37,134 nucleotides of DNA, taken from positions 1-37,134 of the forward strand of contig NZ_LWBS01000433.1 of NCBI RefSeq assembly GCF_001652265.1, given 5' to 3'. Shown one piece after another: positions 28,277 to 37,134 of the stretch. How positions within the stretch are numbered: position 1 is the first letter of the stretch; each line of letters opens with the position of its first letter. The translations under genes and the position numbers were made by a program. The notes below the pieces were generated by a model. The model did no database searches and was not told where the DNA came from. It saw only the letters and a list, made by a program, of their open reading frames with translations. Source of the stretch: Rhizobium leguminosarum (GTDB lineage: Bacteria; Pseudomonadota; Alphaproteobacteria; Rhizobiales; Rhizobiaceae).

Positions 28277-30805
28277 TCATGCAGCAGTCCGGTACCCTCT
28301 TGAAGCCGCGGTCTCGTGGCCTTCAAGCCGAAAGCGCGCAATCATGTCGGTAAGTGCAAGCGCCTCGGACGATAGCTGTCGGGTGGCAGCATTCGTCTCT
28401 TCCACCATCGCCGCATTTTGCTGCGTCATACGATCAATATCGTTCACCGATGCGTTGATCGAATGGAGTGTCGTCGCTTGGTCGCGGCTTGACGAGGCGA
28501 TGAGCTCGATATGACCGACAATATGGACGATCTCGCTGGAAATCTCCATCAGCGCATCGCCGGTGCGGCCGACGAATTCGGAACCGGACGCAACCTCTCG
28601 GACGGAATTGTTGATGAGCTCACCGATTTCCTTGGCTGCGCGAGCCGATCGCTGCGCCAGCTCCCGCACCTCCTGCGCCACGACAGCAAAGCCCTTGCCG
28701 GCCTCACCCGCTCTTGCCGCCTCGACTCCAGCATTTAGGGCCAAGAGATTGGTCTGGAAAGCGATAGCGTCGATGGCACTGACAATCTGAACGATCCGGC
28801 CGGACGCGTCCTCAATCCGCCCCATGGCCGAAACCGCGTTCTGGACCACTGAGGCCGAGGCGTCAGCGCCCTGTTTGGCGCGTTGGACTAGCGCAAGCGC
28901 TGCTGCTGCCCGTCCTGAAGAGGTGTTGACGGCGGAAGAAATCTCCTCCACTGCCGCTGCTGTTTCCTCAAGTGCGGCCGCCTGCTTTTCCGTTCGGCTG
29001 GCTAGGTCATCAACGGCTTCCGCCATCTGGCGGCCATTGTCGCTGATGAGGGAAGACGTCTCGCGGATATCGCAGAGCGTCTCCTTGAGACCCGCGACCG
29101 ACATGTTGAAATCGGTGCGGATCCGGTCGAGTTCGGAGGCAAACGGCGTATCGATCGAAAAATTCAACTCTCCGCGCGACAGCCGCGTGAGCCCTTCTGC
29201 AAGCGCCTCGATTGCAGCGTCAACCTGGACCTTGGCGCTACGCCGCTCGAGTTCGTTGCGGGCGCGTTCAGATTCCGCATCATTACGCGCGATCTCGGCC
29301 TGTTGTTCCATTTCGACATTCGACAGCGCATTTTGTTTGAAGACGGAAAGCGCACGGGCCATTTCCCCGATTTCGTCGCCGCGTGCCTCGCCGGTGATTG
29401 CGGTATCGAGCCTTCCCTCTGCGATCTTGCGCATCGCTGCGGTAATCTGGGTGATCGGTCCCTTCAGGGTGATGACCAACGCGGCACCCGCGGTCATAGC
29501 GATCAGGATGCCGAACACAATTGCGCCACCGGATATCCTGTTGGCCTGTTGACGATCCTGCCCAGCATTTTGCCTTTGCGTCTCGGCGAATTGAGCAAGC
29601 AGGTTCCAGGTGTTGTCGATCTGCGCCGCAGCGCTGTCGAATTCAGCCAGCTTGCGCGCCGCACCTTCGGAGAGCGCCGCCGCGTTTGCTGCAAGGAGAT
29701 CGAGGACGGGTTGAGCCTTCTTCGGAATTTCGGCAAAGACGGGATCGTCGTTCACCACGCCGGCAAGGCGGCCGAGCTCGGTCTGATACATGTAGATCGA
29801 CTGCTGAACTTTCTTCACTCGCGCGTCGTCTGGATTGCCGGCGAGTTCGGCGAAGCCGACGCGGATCTCGTTATTGCTGTTAACGATGGCGCGCAGTTCG
29901 TTGCCGACATTCGTCGCCTGCGAGATATCCTTGTCCGACGCGGCAAGCGCGAGCACGGAGGTCCGCATCAGATCGTCGCCAATCGTCTTGAGACTGTCGC
30001 CAGTTGCAGCAAGATTGGCAACGGTGGCATCCGTTGCTGGGACATCCAAAGTGTCAGGCGACACCTTCGAAGCGTTGGCAATGACGTCCACAGCAGCGGC
30101 ATACTGCGCGGCGAGCGCTTGTTTGTCGGTCGCGACCGCAGGCGAAAGCTGCTCCTTTGCCTTTTGCAAATCGGGCGCGTATTTGGCTAACAGGCTAACT
30201 TTGTCAGTCGGCGTCGTCGCATTCGTATAGTCATTGCGAAGTTTTGTCGCGACACTGGCGGCGGCGCTGACGGAGACGGAATTGTTCAGACCGCTCTTGT
30301 TGGCATTTTCCGTCTTCTTCGCGCTAGCCATCAGCATGAACGAGCGCTTGCCAACCTGCCCCTGCAGATCAAGAAGTGCCGCGGAAGCAGCGTCAACTTC
30401 ACTGAGAATTTTCTGCTGCCCCGTTTCGATTTGCCAGATCGCTTCGATCTTTTGCGGGATGATTTGCGATTGATCGAGTGCCCGGTCAAGAAGCCCCACA
30501 TCGGTCGTCGGCCTTAGGCTCTCGATCGTCTGCTTCAGGTTTGCCAGTTGCTCTCGGGCGTCCGCAAGCGCGGCATCACGGGCTTCCTGCGACGGCTTCA
30601 TCAGAAAGCCGGTCATGCTGGAAGAAACATGTTTGAACCCATTCAGGGACTGCAAAACATGGTTGGAGATCTCCATCCGACCTTCGAGAAGGCTGGCCGC
30701 GTAGTAGCCCGTCAGCCCCACTGCGCATAGGCTAATGACGAATGGCGCCAAAAGTACCAGCACCTTCGTCTGAATGCGAACCCGCGACATCAAACCATTT
30801 ACCAC
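28277..30805 (-). CDS. Methyl-accepting chemotaxis protein with large helical sensor domain
   Basis: An 842-residue chemoreceptor. TM1 is at ~13-37, a long all-helical periplasmic domain at ~40-420 (possibly HBM-like, double-bundle), and TM2 at ~423-447. HAMP follows ([19 protein letters not shown]), then a second HAMP-like linker, then a full signalling domain with the hairpin tip containing [22 protein letters not shown]. There is no C-terminal CheR-docking pentapeptide. GTG at 30805 is chosen because GAGGG lies 7 nt upstream; ATG at 30790 lacks a ribosome site. The start overlaps the end of the ClC remnant reading frame, suggesting they were, or are, co-transcribed. The ligand is unknown. 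Confidence 0.9.
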   Translation of the reverse strand: MVNGLMSRVRIQTKVLVLLAPFVISLCAVGLTGYYAASLLEGRMEISNHVLQSLNGFKHVSSSMTGFLMKPSQEARDAALADAREQLANLKQTIESLRPTTDVGLLDRALDQSQIIPQKIEAIWQIETGQQKILSEVDAASAALLDLQGQVGKRSFMLMASAKKTENANKSGLNNSVSVSAAASVATKLRNDYTNATTPTDKVSLLAKYAPDLQKAKEQLSPAVATDKQALAAQYAAAVDVIANASKVSPDTLDVPATDATVANLAATGDSLKTIGDDLMRTSVLALAASDKDISQATNVGNELRAIVNSNNEIRVGFAELAGNPDDARVKKVQQSIYMYQTELGRLAGVVNDDPVFAEIPKKAQPVLDLLAANAAALSEGAARKLAEFDSAAAQIDNTWNLLAQFAETQRQNAGQDRQQANRISGGAIVFGILIAMTAGAALVITLKGPITQITAAMRKIAEGRLDTAITGEARGDEIGEMARALSVFKQNALSNVEMEQQAEIARNDAESERARNELERRSAKVQVDAAIEALAEGLTRLSRGELNFSIDTPFASELDRIRTDFNMSVAGLKETLCDIRETSSLISDNGRQMAEAVDDLASRTEKQAAALEETAAAVEEISSAVNTSSGRAAAALALVQRAKQGADASASVVQNAVSAMGRIEDASGRIVQIVSAIDAIAFQTNLLALNAGVEAARAGEAGKGFAVVAQEVRELAQRSARAAKEIGELINNSVREVASGSEFVGRTGDALMEISSEIVHIVGHIELIASSSRDQATTLHSINASVNDIDRMTQQNAAMVEETNAATRQLSSEALALTDMIARFRLEGHETAASRGYRTAA

Positions 30806-31945
30806 GAATGCACCCTCACCACCAACTGGAGCCAAACTGTCATTCTTTGCTTAAGAACCGATAAATGGGTTGATCCGAGATTTTCTTGGAAGGAGGTTGT
30901 GATCGTCCGAAGACGAACCCGGCCGACGAGATTACTGAGGACCTGGGCATTGAGGTCGCGGACATGGCGGAGAGAGACGCCGGGCGGGATATCATTGGCC
31001 GCGGCCGTCTTGGGAACACCGACGCGCTGCGACAGATAGATGCTGGAGTGTCCGCTGCAGAGATAGGCGAGGATGCAGGCGACAGCGATGTAGACCGTAT
31101 GCGTCGAACCAAAGAGCTCGATACCCATGATCATGCAGGCAAGCGGCGTATTGCTCGCACCGGCAAAGAGCGCGACAAAGCCGAGCCCGGCAAGAAGATC
31201 GGCCGGTGCACCGAGAATACTCGCAAGCGCATTGCCGAGAGCCGCCCCGATGAAAAACAGCGGAGTCACTTCGCCACCTTTGAAGCCGGCGCTCAGCGTG
31301 ACGATCGTGAAGATCGCCTTCCAGAGCCAGCTCCAATAGTCGATATGCGCAGGATTAAAGAAGCCGGCTATCGTCGTGTCGGCCGGATTTGGTGACCAGA
31401 CACCGAGGCCGAGATATTCGCGGGTGCCGAGCGCCTGAACGAGCCCGATCAGGATCAATCCCGCAATCACCGGGCGAAGCGGAGCGTAGGGGCAGATCGT
31501 CTTAAACACGGACGTCATGAGATGCGAGATTTCGGCGAAGAACCGGGCCGCAAGCCCAAACGCAATTCCGGCGATGCCGACTTTGATAAGCAGCACCGCA
31601 TCGAGGTGAAAACCGATGGCCTCGGCGCTGCCTGACAGGTAAGCGATGGAATAGTCAGTGTGCTCGATTCCCCAGGCATGACAGGTCCAGTCACCGGCGA
31701 TGGCTGCCATCAGGCAGGGAATAAGCGCCTCATATTGCATCCGGCCGATCGTCAGCACCTCGAGGGCAAAGATCGCGCCGGCGATCGGCGTCCCGAAGAC
31801 CGCTCCGAAGCCGGCGGCGACGCCTGCCATCAAAAGAATGCGGATATCAGCGCGCTCCAGCTTGAAGATATTGCCGAATGCACTGGCAATACTGCCGCCG
31901 AGTTGCACCGCCGTTCCTTCGCGACCAGCCGAGCCCCCGAGCGCC
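30799..31945 (-). pseudogene. ClC-family chloride channel/transporter, N-terminus missing
   Basis: About 380 residues align in character with ClC proteins: [21 protein letters not shown] (anion-site helix), [22 protein letters not shown], and the late [17 protein letters not shown] and [13 protein letters not shown] segments. The family normally has about 90-100 more residues before GSAGREG, including two or more helices. Here the frame runs on upstream of ~31945 as non-membrane, unrelated sequence with no convincing start, so the 5' end seems deleted. The frame stays open to 32265, and an automatic caller would probably call it whole. The C-terminal stop overlaps the chemoreceptor GTG. Confidence 0.75.
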
Positions 31946-31956
31946 GGGAAGATGGG

Positions 31957-32044
31957 TCGAGGACCTACAAGCTGATCGAGGGAAAGCCATTGCGCACAAG
32001 CTTCGGCGAGGACCCTGTATAAAGAGATTTTCGAACTTGCATAG
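31957..32044 (+). pseudogene. Unidentified gene tail at the ClC breakpoint
   Basis: On the plus strand the peptide [17 protein letters not shown] runs to a point where, if one extra C near 32013-32015 is ignored, it continues LYKEIFELA and stops at TAG 32042-32044. It has the look of a real protein C-terminus, but I do not recognise the family. It begins where ClC similarity ends on the other strand, so it may mark a deletion junction. Confidence 0.35.
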
Positions 32045-32222
32045 GGAACTGATGTGCACCCGCATAATGCGGTGCAGTCCAGCGGAAGCGTTGCCGGGTC
32101 TGGGATGGGAGAGTAATATTCATTCCGGCCCCTTTCAATGAAGCGGCAAATTGACCCGCTCCTCAAATAGGATCGAAACAGGGACCAGAAGCGATGTGGG
32201 AGCATCGCGAAGGAGGCCCGAC

Positions 32223-33122
32223 ATGAATAACGCACCCTCAAATGACAGCCAGCGGAAACCGCCATCGCTGCAGGCGGGCGTCATCTTCGCCGACGTGCAT
32301 GAGGTCACCCTCCATGCCGATGTCCTCGCATTGCTGCCCGATCCGGCAACCGCGCGGCTTAGCCTCGATGTCGCCGAGGACGCCGCACGCGCCGTCGACG
32401 GCACAATGGCTGCCGCCCATGTCGGTGCCGATCCGGAGCACATGATTGCCGCGCCCGAGGAAATCGACCTGCAGATGCTGCGGGATATGGACGAAGGCTC
32501 GCCGCGCCAGCGGCTCGCGCGGGTGACGCGGGCTTTCGAGGACTGGAAGCACGAAAAGCCCGATCGAGAGCGTCTCCTTCTCGACGACTGCCGCGGCGAT
32601 CTCAATCGCTGCGTGACAACCGAATGCCACGAGACGGCGCTCGTCGTCGCCCCGTGCCATGGCAATATGGACGCCCGCGATGCTTTTCACGATCTCCTGT
32701 TCAACGAACACAAGCTGGTGCTGGTGCCGCCACCCGGCCAATATGCCGGCAACCTGCTCGGCCATGTCGTGATTGGCTGGAAGCCGCACGATCATGCGCA
32801 GCGCGCCGTCGTCGCGGCGAGACACTGGTTGACCGCGGCCGATCGCATTACCGTTCTCTGCGTCAACGACAAACCCGACGGAAGTTATCAGTTCACGGCG
32901 CGGGAACAGCTCAAGCAACTCGGGCTGGACGGCGACGTTATCGCGATCAACTCAGGCGGCTGCTCCGTCGGCGAAACGATCCTCGATTTCGCGAAAACCG
33001 AGAAGGCCACCTGCCTGCTGATCGGCGCCTACAAGCACGGATATTTCTTGGAGTTGCTGCTCGGCCGCGTCACGCGCTATCTGTTGTCACATAGCCCGCT
33101 TCCGATGATGATGAAGCATTAG
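32223..33122 (+). CDS. Universal stress protein family, two-domain
   Basis: A 299-residue protein of the UspA superfamily with a degenerate N-terminal half and a better conserved C-terminal domain ending in [21 protein letters not shown] then [12 protein letters not shown], the usual USP nucleotide-loop region (LxxGAYxH). ATG at 32223 follows a strong GAAGGAGG (32210-32217). It is the only apparently intact gene among several broken transport genes (30.8-34.9 kb). Such stress proteins in rhizobia are often induced by low oxygen, but no FixK/FNR box was seen upstream here. Its exact role is unknown. Confidence 0.82.
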   Translation: MNNAPSNDSQRKPPSLQAGVIFADVHEVTLHADVLALLPDPATARLSLDVAEDAARAVDGTMAAAHVGADPEHMIAAPEEIDLQMLRDMDEGSPRQRLARVTRAFEDWKHEKPDRERLLLDDCRGDLNRCVTTECHETALVVAPCHGNMDARDAFHDLLFNEHKLVLVPPPGQYAGNLLGHVVIGWKPHDHAQRAVVAARHWLTAADRITVLCVNDKPDGSYQFTAREQLKQLGLDGDVIAINSGGCSVGETILDFAKTEKATCLLIGAYKHGYFLELLLGRVTRYLLSHSPLPMMMKH

Positions 33123-33347
33123 CTACACTTGGCGGGAATGCTTGTCGGCTTCACCCGGTACAGCCGGGATCAGAGTTTTTCCGTCCTCGGTCGCAACAAG
33201 GCATTTCTGCTGGTGATGGCGATGGGGTCGATCGTCGGAACCTTTATCGGCGGGCTGCTTCTCGGCATTGTGCCAAATACATTCCTGTTGCCTGCTCTTG
33301 CGGTAATCCTGCTCATCTCAGCGCTGAAGATCTGGCGCCATCAATAG
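33123..33347 (+). pseudogene. C-terminal remnant of a TSUP (TauE/SafE) transporter
   Basis: About 73 residues remain, LAGMLVGFTRYSRDQSFSVL followed by two membrane helices (VMAMGSIVGTFIGGLLLGIV and LLPALAVILLISALKIW), as at the C-terminus of sulfite-exporter-like TSUP proteins of about 260 residues. The remnant begins directly after the stop of the stress-protein gene. TTG at 33129 has no good ribosome site, so the piece is probably not expressed as a functional carrier. Confidence 0.7.
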
Positions 33348-33402
33348 GTCGAGTGGAAGGCATTGGCCACAATTTCGGTCTCGCACGAGTTCGGGCTGGC
33401 GT

Positions 33403-33818
33403 TCACTTGACGACCAGGATCTGGCAGGGAGCCAGCTCCACCAGCCTGTCGGTGGTGCTGCCAATGAGGCGATTATAGAGGGCCGAGTGACCCATGTAGC
33501 CGATCACCAGCAGGTCGAAGCGCTCCCGTTCGATGAAATCGACGATTACCTGTACGGCATGCCCCACCCTGACATGCGTCTCGATCGTCACATGCGCCGA
33601 CTTCGCCTTGAACTGGGCCTGAGCAATGACCTTTGCGTAGCGGTGCTTCTCCTCGCGTTCCTCCTCGACGACCTCATCGAGCGTCGCCCGCATGTCCATC
33701 AGTTCCTCGACCGAGATCATATGAAGCCTCGCCTTCAGCCAATGGGCGAGCTTGATGGCGACATCGAGTGCCTTGGCCGCCGCCTCCGACCCGTCATTGG
33801 CGATCAGGATTCGGACAT
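33403..33818 (-). pseudogene. Single-domain universal stress protein with one-base deletion in codon 2
   Basis: ATG at 33818 has an excellent AAAGGAGGG ribosome site and sits one base after the antiporter stop (TGACATG). The span is 416 bases, one short of a multiple of three. From 33810 onward a frame gives ILIANDGSEAAAKALDVAIK and continues to the end with the USP nucleotide motif LLVIGYMGHSALYNRLIGST. ATG-TCC-GA instead of ATG-TCN-CGA means a single missing base in codon 2. Only an internal ATG at 33720 could start the remaining frame, which would lose the first third of the fold. Confidence 0.75.
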
Positions 33819-33819
33819 G

Positions 33820-34880
33820 TCAGCCCTCCTTTCTCGAAACCAGCACCGGCTTGCCAGGCTCCTCGATTGGTTTGAAGGCGGGTTGGAACCAGCGCTGCGC
33901 GATCAGGGTCGGCACCACCGCACTGCCGATCACCGCCGTCACCAGGATCGTATATTGCTGCTGGTCGATGATGCGGTTGGTCAGTCCGAAGAGCGCCGAG
34001 ATCGTGCCGAACGTCAGGCCCGTCGACATCAGCAGGGTCGTGTACATGCCTCGCGCGCCTCGAAGCGGAACGCGCGCGTCAACGGCAGGATGCCGATGAA
34101 CTTGGTCGCCATCTTCACGCCAAGGAAGATGATGATGAGCCCGGCTGCGGAGGCGACGGCATGGAAGTCGACAAGCGAACCGGCCTTCAGGAAATAGAAC
34201 GGCGTCAGGATGGAGAAGGCGATGATGCGCATGCGGTGCGGCAGCTCCGGATCGGCGAGGAGCGCTGGAGGCAGCGCCATGCCAACCAGATAGGCGGGAA
34301 GCACCGCTTCGCTGCCTGCGATCGTCGCCATGCCGCCAAGCCCGAGCAGGACAAGCGAAGTGAACTTGGTCTCCGGCTCGCTGACACGGTGGCCGACCTT
34401 GCCGAAGAACCACGGCGCAAAACGCGGCAGCAGCCACAACGCCGCGGCAGTGACCGCGCCGAACAGTGCCAGCCAGTAGTCGAAATTGGCAAAGACGACA
34501 CCGAGAGCAAGCACCGTTCCGAGATCGTTGATGAAACAGGCGGCGAGGATGATCTTGCCGAGCTCGGTCTTGTTGAAGCCGGTCTCGATCATCACGGCAT
34601 AGACGACCGCGACCGAGGTCGTCGATAGCGAGATACCGGCGATCTGCGCCTGCTGCCAGGTCCAGCCGACGCCATAGCGGGCATAGAAGAGAACCGCGAC
34701 ATAGGGCGCGAGGAAACCGACGACACCGATCGACATGCTCGACCAGAAATGCTTCTTGATCACCGTTTTGTCGATCTCGGTGCCGGCAAGAAACGTAAGC
34801 AGGATCGCGCCGAATCCGGCGAGAAAGTTCACCCAGTCAGTGAGCTGCAGCCCGATGATTTTACCCGCGACTCCCCCCAC
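33820..34880 (-). pseudogene. Cation/proton antiporter (CPA2/Kef type), truncated and frameshifted
   Basis: One frame (34880 to about 34051) encodes GLQLTDWVNFLAGFGAILLT, the LAGTEID segment, ISLSTTSVAVVYAV and CFINDLGTVLALG, typical of monovalent cation/proton antiporters. At about 34050 a single missing G moves the rest, GMYTTLLMSTGLTFGTISAL to the stop at 33820, into another frame. At the 5' end a stop lies 30 bases before GTG 34880, and the first ~50-70 residues expected for the family are absent. The stop is followed after one base by the ATG of the stress protein, so they formed an operon. Confidence 0.78.
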
Positions 34881-35085
34881 CGGTGGAGGAGCAAGCGGAG
34901 GTCTTCACCACAATCAGATGAGAGGCGACGATGCGAGGCAGGAGAAACTCCAGTGGAGAGCGTCTCTACCCGCGTTGGAAATTAGCGAAACAAGACGTGG
35001 GAGGTCAGGAGACGCTTGACCGGCTGCCCGCCTTTGTCGACACAATGGTGCGATCGAAAACGGACGCGATGGACGGCCTCACACA

Positions 35086-36312
35086 ATGACAAATCTCGTC
35101 GTTATTCTCTTCGGGCTCACCTATCTCGGGATGGCATTGGGACGCGTCCCAGGACTTAGGATCGACCGCGCCGGCATCGCAATGATCGTCGCAGTCGCGC
35201 TAGTAGCTCTCGCGGCAGTTCCCGTCGACGGGATGAGCGAAGCGATCCATTTTCCGACCTTGCTTTTGCTTGGCGGCTTGATGATCCTTTCCGCGCGTGT
35301 TGGTGCAAGCGGCTTCTACGACGCGGCGTCGGTCTGGATAGCGGGCCAGGCAGGCAGGCCGCTGCGCCTGCTCGCCTTGACGATCACGGTCGGCGGCATC
35401 CTCTCCGCCTTCCTTGTCAACGATATCGTTGTTTTCGCCATGACGCCGCTGCTGTGCACCGGCCTTAAAGTGCGGAAACTCGACCCGCGGCCATTCCTGC
35501 TTGGTCTCGCAGCGGCCAGCAACGCGGGTTCGGCCGCCACCTTGATCGGCAATCCACAAAATATCCTCATCGGTCAGGCCGGTGCGCTGGGGTTCTGGCC
35601 CTATTTCGCGCAGGCCGTCGTCCCGGCGATCGCAGGTCTTGTTCTCAGTTTCGGATGCATCGCGTTCATCTGGCGATCAAGTCTCGCAGCGGCAGACGAC
35701 GGCGCCCCCCTCGAGCCTGTAGCCTTCGACCGCGTTCAGGTCGGAATCTGTACCGTCGCCCTTCTTGCGCTGCTTGTCTTGTTTGCCACGCCGCTGCCAC
35801 GTGAGATCTCGGCTCTTTTGGTCGCCGCCTGCCTGATCGTAAGCCGCACCCTTCCGACCCGGCAACTCTTCGGCGAAATCGACCTGCCATTGCTGATCCT
35901 GTTTGCGGCCTTGTTCGTCGTCAACGACGCCTTCGCGCGGACCGGAATTCCGGAGGAGGCCGTGCGGATGCTCGCCGCCCATGGCCTCCTTCCCGATCGA
36001 GTTTCGTTCCTTGTGCCGATCTCGCTCTTTCTGAGCAACACGATCGGCAATGTTCCCGCCGTGGTGATGATCCTGAAGGTCTGGCAAGAGATTCCGGAGG
36101 GGGTCCTGGTCGGCCTCGCCATTCTTTCGACGCTGGCCGGAAACCTGTTTCTGGTCGGAAGCCTTGCAAATCTGATCGTGGCCGAGCGTGCCTCAGCCCA
36201 AGGGGTACGGCTGACTTTTCGGGATCACGCGAAAGCTGGCGTACCGATCACAGTCCTGTCCATGGTCTTCGCTGGCCTCTGGTTGTGGCTCGGTGGTTTC
36301 ATGCCTCTTTAG
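35086..36312 (+). CDS. ArsB/SLC13-type anion or Na+ permease
   Basis: A 408-residue protein with about ten to eleven hydrophobic segments. It shows the repeated N-rich hairpins of the ion transporter superfamily: FLVNDIVVFAMTPLL and AAASNAGSAATLIGNPQNILIG in the first half, and SNTIGNVPAVVMILKVW and LAGNLFLVGSLANLIVAE in the second. These are shared by ArsB, citrate/dicarboxylate SLC13 and NhaD carriers; the substrate is not decided. ATG at 35086 has only a weak upstream GGACGG. It is divergent from the broken antiporter and appears intact. Confidence 0.85.
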   Translation: MTNLVVILFGLTYLGMALGRVPGLRIDRAGIAMIVAVALVALAAVPVDGMSEAIHFPTLLLLGGLMILSARVGASGFYDAASVWIAGQAGRPLRLLALTITVGGILSAFLVNDIVVFAMTPLLCTGLKVRKLDPRPFLLGLAAASNAGSAATLIGNPQNILIGQAGALGFWPYFAQAVVPAIAGLVLSFGCIAFIWRSSLAAADDGAPLEPVAFDRVQVGICTVALLALLVLFATPLPREISALLVAACLIVSRTLPTRQLFGEIDLPLLILFAALFVVNDAFARTGIPEEAVRMLAAHGLLPDRVSFLVPISLFLSNTIGNVPAVVMILKVWQEIPEGVLVGLAILSTLAGNLFLVGSLANLIVAERASAQGVRLTFRDHAKAGVPITVLSMVFAGLWLWLGGFMPL

Positions 36313-36414
36313 AATGCCTGGCAACTCAGGCTCGAGCTGAGATAGCCTTCAGCATCATTGTCGATGTGATTAGACCGACGCCAATCCGGATCGCGATGAT
36401 GACGACCATCGCGG

Positions 36415-36726
36415 CGCGACCTGGACGATGTTGCGCCAGACGTAGAGCAAGCCGGCAATCTGGGCGGCCCTGACGACCCCATGCAGGGCGTCCGCAACTG
36501 CGTGGCGGCCAGAATGAGCAGGCTATGCGAGAAGTCACCAATACCGAAGATACCGACGGCCGAGAGGTAGCGCTTGAACCGTGCCGGCCGGCCACGCAGC
36601 GTCGAGAAGAATTTCAGGGCAGGATTCGGCGACTGCTCGGGATCGCACACCAGCATCAGGAAGGCGAGCACGGCGAGTGCTCCGGGAAACAGGGTCAGCC
36701 AGAGCACCAGCCGGAAAGGGTCGTCG
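36415..36726 (-). pseudogene. Internal fragment of an MFS transporter, frameshifted
   Basis: One frame reads DDPFRLVLWLTLFPGALAVL, then a DPEQSPNPALKFF loop and FKRYLSAVGIFGIGDFSHSL up to LAATQL. Near 36481-36490 a one-base loss moves the continuation GVVRAAQIAGLLYVWRNIVQ into another frame, which then ends in unrelated sequence at ~36415. Both ends of the typical ~400-residue major facilitator are missing. The upstream end abuts a helicase fragment on the other strand. Confidence 0.65.
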
Positions 36727-36729
36727 GCC

Positions 36730-36951
36730 GTTTTCATGGTGCTCGGCGCCGATGCCGACCATAGCGGAGCGGCCAGTTGGGCCGCCTCGAAGCCGAACCT
36801 GATGAACGTTGCCCTCACGCGCGCCAAGCGCCGATTCTATATCGTCGGCGATCGCAGCCTCTGGGAAGTCCTGCCTTATTTCCGGGAGACCGCGAGCGCG
36901 CTGGAGACAATTCAGGCAGCCGAATTCCTGGCCCGGAATGAATTGAACTGA
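36730..36951 (+). pseudogene. C-terminal fragment of a superfamily 1 helicase-like protein
   Basis: The peptide VFMVLGADADHSG, then KPNLMNVALTRAKRRFYIVG and DRSLWEVLPYFRE, is the helicase motif VI region (ALTRAKRR) and tail of the UPF1-like AAA_12 superfamily. No start or ribosome site precedes it, and the sequence immediately upstream belongs to an MFS gene on the opposite strand. It is therefore a displaced 3' fragment of about 73 codons, ending at TGA 36949-36951. Confidence 0.6.
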
Positions 36952-37014
36952 AGCATCGGATCCAATTGCTGCCCGGCGGATGCCTGCCTCGACCCACCGG
37001 TAAGCAAAATCGGC

Positions 37015-37082
37015 ATAGGGGGCGATCATGTTGATCGCACCCCTGCCACACCACCCGGCATGCGGGTCCGCACCGGGCGGTT
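37015..37082 (-). mobile_element. 3' end of a group II intron (domain V and VI)
   Basis: On the minus strand 37082-37050 folds as a domain V: a 9-bp stem ACCGCCCGG / CCGGGTGGT, a two-base bulge, a 4-bp upper stem TGCG / CGCA and the loop GACC. A domain VI-like hairpin follows (TGATCGC-type arms), and the intron would end near ..CCCCCTAT at about 37015. The rest of the intron lies beyond the window edge. Confidence 0.65.
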
Positions 37083-37095
37083 CGAGAGATTGAGG

Positions 37096-37134
37096 TTAGA
37101 CGAGTTTGGGCATTCCGAGCTGGTCTGCCCATTT
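37096..37134 (-). CDS. C-terminal tail of a probable group II intron-encoded protein (edge-truncated)
   Basis: Only the last 12 codons are inside the window, ending in ADQLGMPKLV and TAA at 37098-37096. The stop lies 13 bases before the domain V hairpin, the expected position for an intron-encoded reverse transcriptase/maturase. The call rests on that position; the peptide itself is too short to identify. Confidence 0.4.
   Translation of the reverse strand, partial: KWADQLGMPKLV

Noticed and set aside
32100..32222. A FixK/FNR (TTGAT-N4-ATCAA) box before the universal stress protein
   Set aside because: TTGACCCGCTCCTCAA has the wrong spacing and poor symmetry for the consensus.
36535..37029. 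A 164-codon minus-strand gene near the right edge
   Set aside because: It crosses the helicase fragment antisense and the intron end and has no recognisable domain or ribosome site.

Overview
The window looks like a piece of a Rhizobium-type alphaproteobacterial genome (chromosome or large plasmid of the R. leguminosarum / R. etli kind). This is inferred from the high GC content, the style of the protein sequences, several rhizobial palindromic intergenic repeats (about 6.75, 14.4, 17.9-18.1 and 22.6-22.7 kb), and a gene set typical of that group. No rRNA, tRNA or CRISPR array was seen.

Left part (1-16 kb), mostly intact genes. A sugar ABC-transporter binding protein (cut by the window edge) diverges from a LacI-type regulator, with three AT-rich AACGTT-centred operator candidates between them. 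Next is a tightly overlapping queC-queD-queE operon for the 7-deazaguanine precursor of queuosine, convergent with a class III adenylate/guanylate cyclase. On the minus strand lies a complete class Ib ribonucleotide reductase operon, nrdH-nrdI-nrdE-nrdF. Its roughly 480-nt leader carries a clear cobalamin riboswitch, a possible leader peptide, a strong hairpin and a candidate NrdR box over the promoter, so the B12-independent reductase is probably shut off when B12 is plentiful. A Zn/Cd/Pb-type P-ATPase diverges from its MerR regulator across a textbook 19-bp-spacer MerR operator. A BaiN-type flavoprotein and an exported MsrB follow.

Middle part (15-28 kb). An AcoR-like GAF/Fis regulator without an AAA+ domain precedes an NAD aldehyde dehydrogenase and a DUF779 protein. 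A DJ-1/PfpI protein, a ribbon-helix-helix protein, an SDR, a ChaA-type Ca2+/H+ antiporter and a DUF4239 membrane protein come next. A two-gene RND efflux operon follows, whose pump gene is interrupted by one in-frame TAA. Then come a secreted protein with three identically spaced four-cysteine repeats and a large chemoreceptor.

Right part (30.8-37.1 kb) is a zone of decay. It holds a 5'-truncated ClC channel, a TSUP transporter tail, a universal stress protein with a one-base deletion in codon 2, a cation/proton antiporter truncated at its N-terminus and frameshifted near its C-terminus, a frameshifted MFS fragment abutting a helicase tail, and at the edge the 3' end of a group II intron. Only the 299-residue universal stress protein and an ArsB/SLC13-like permease look whole there. 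The whole region reads as a former ion-transport and stress cluster eroded by indels, deletions and mobile elements, unless some of the single-base lesions are sequencing errors.
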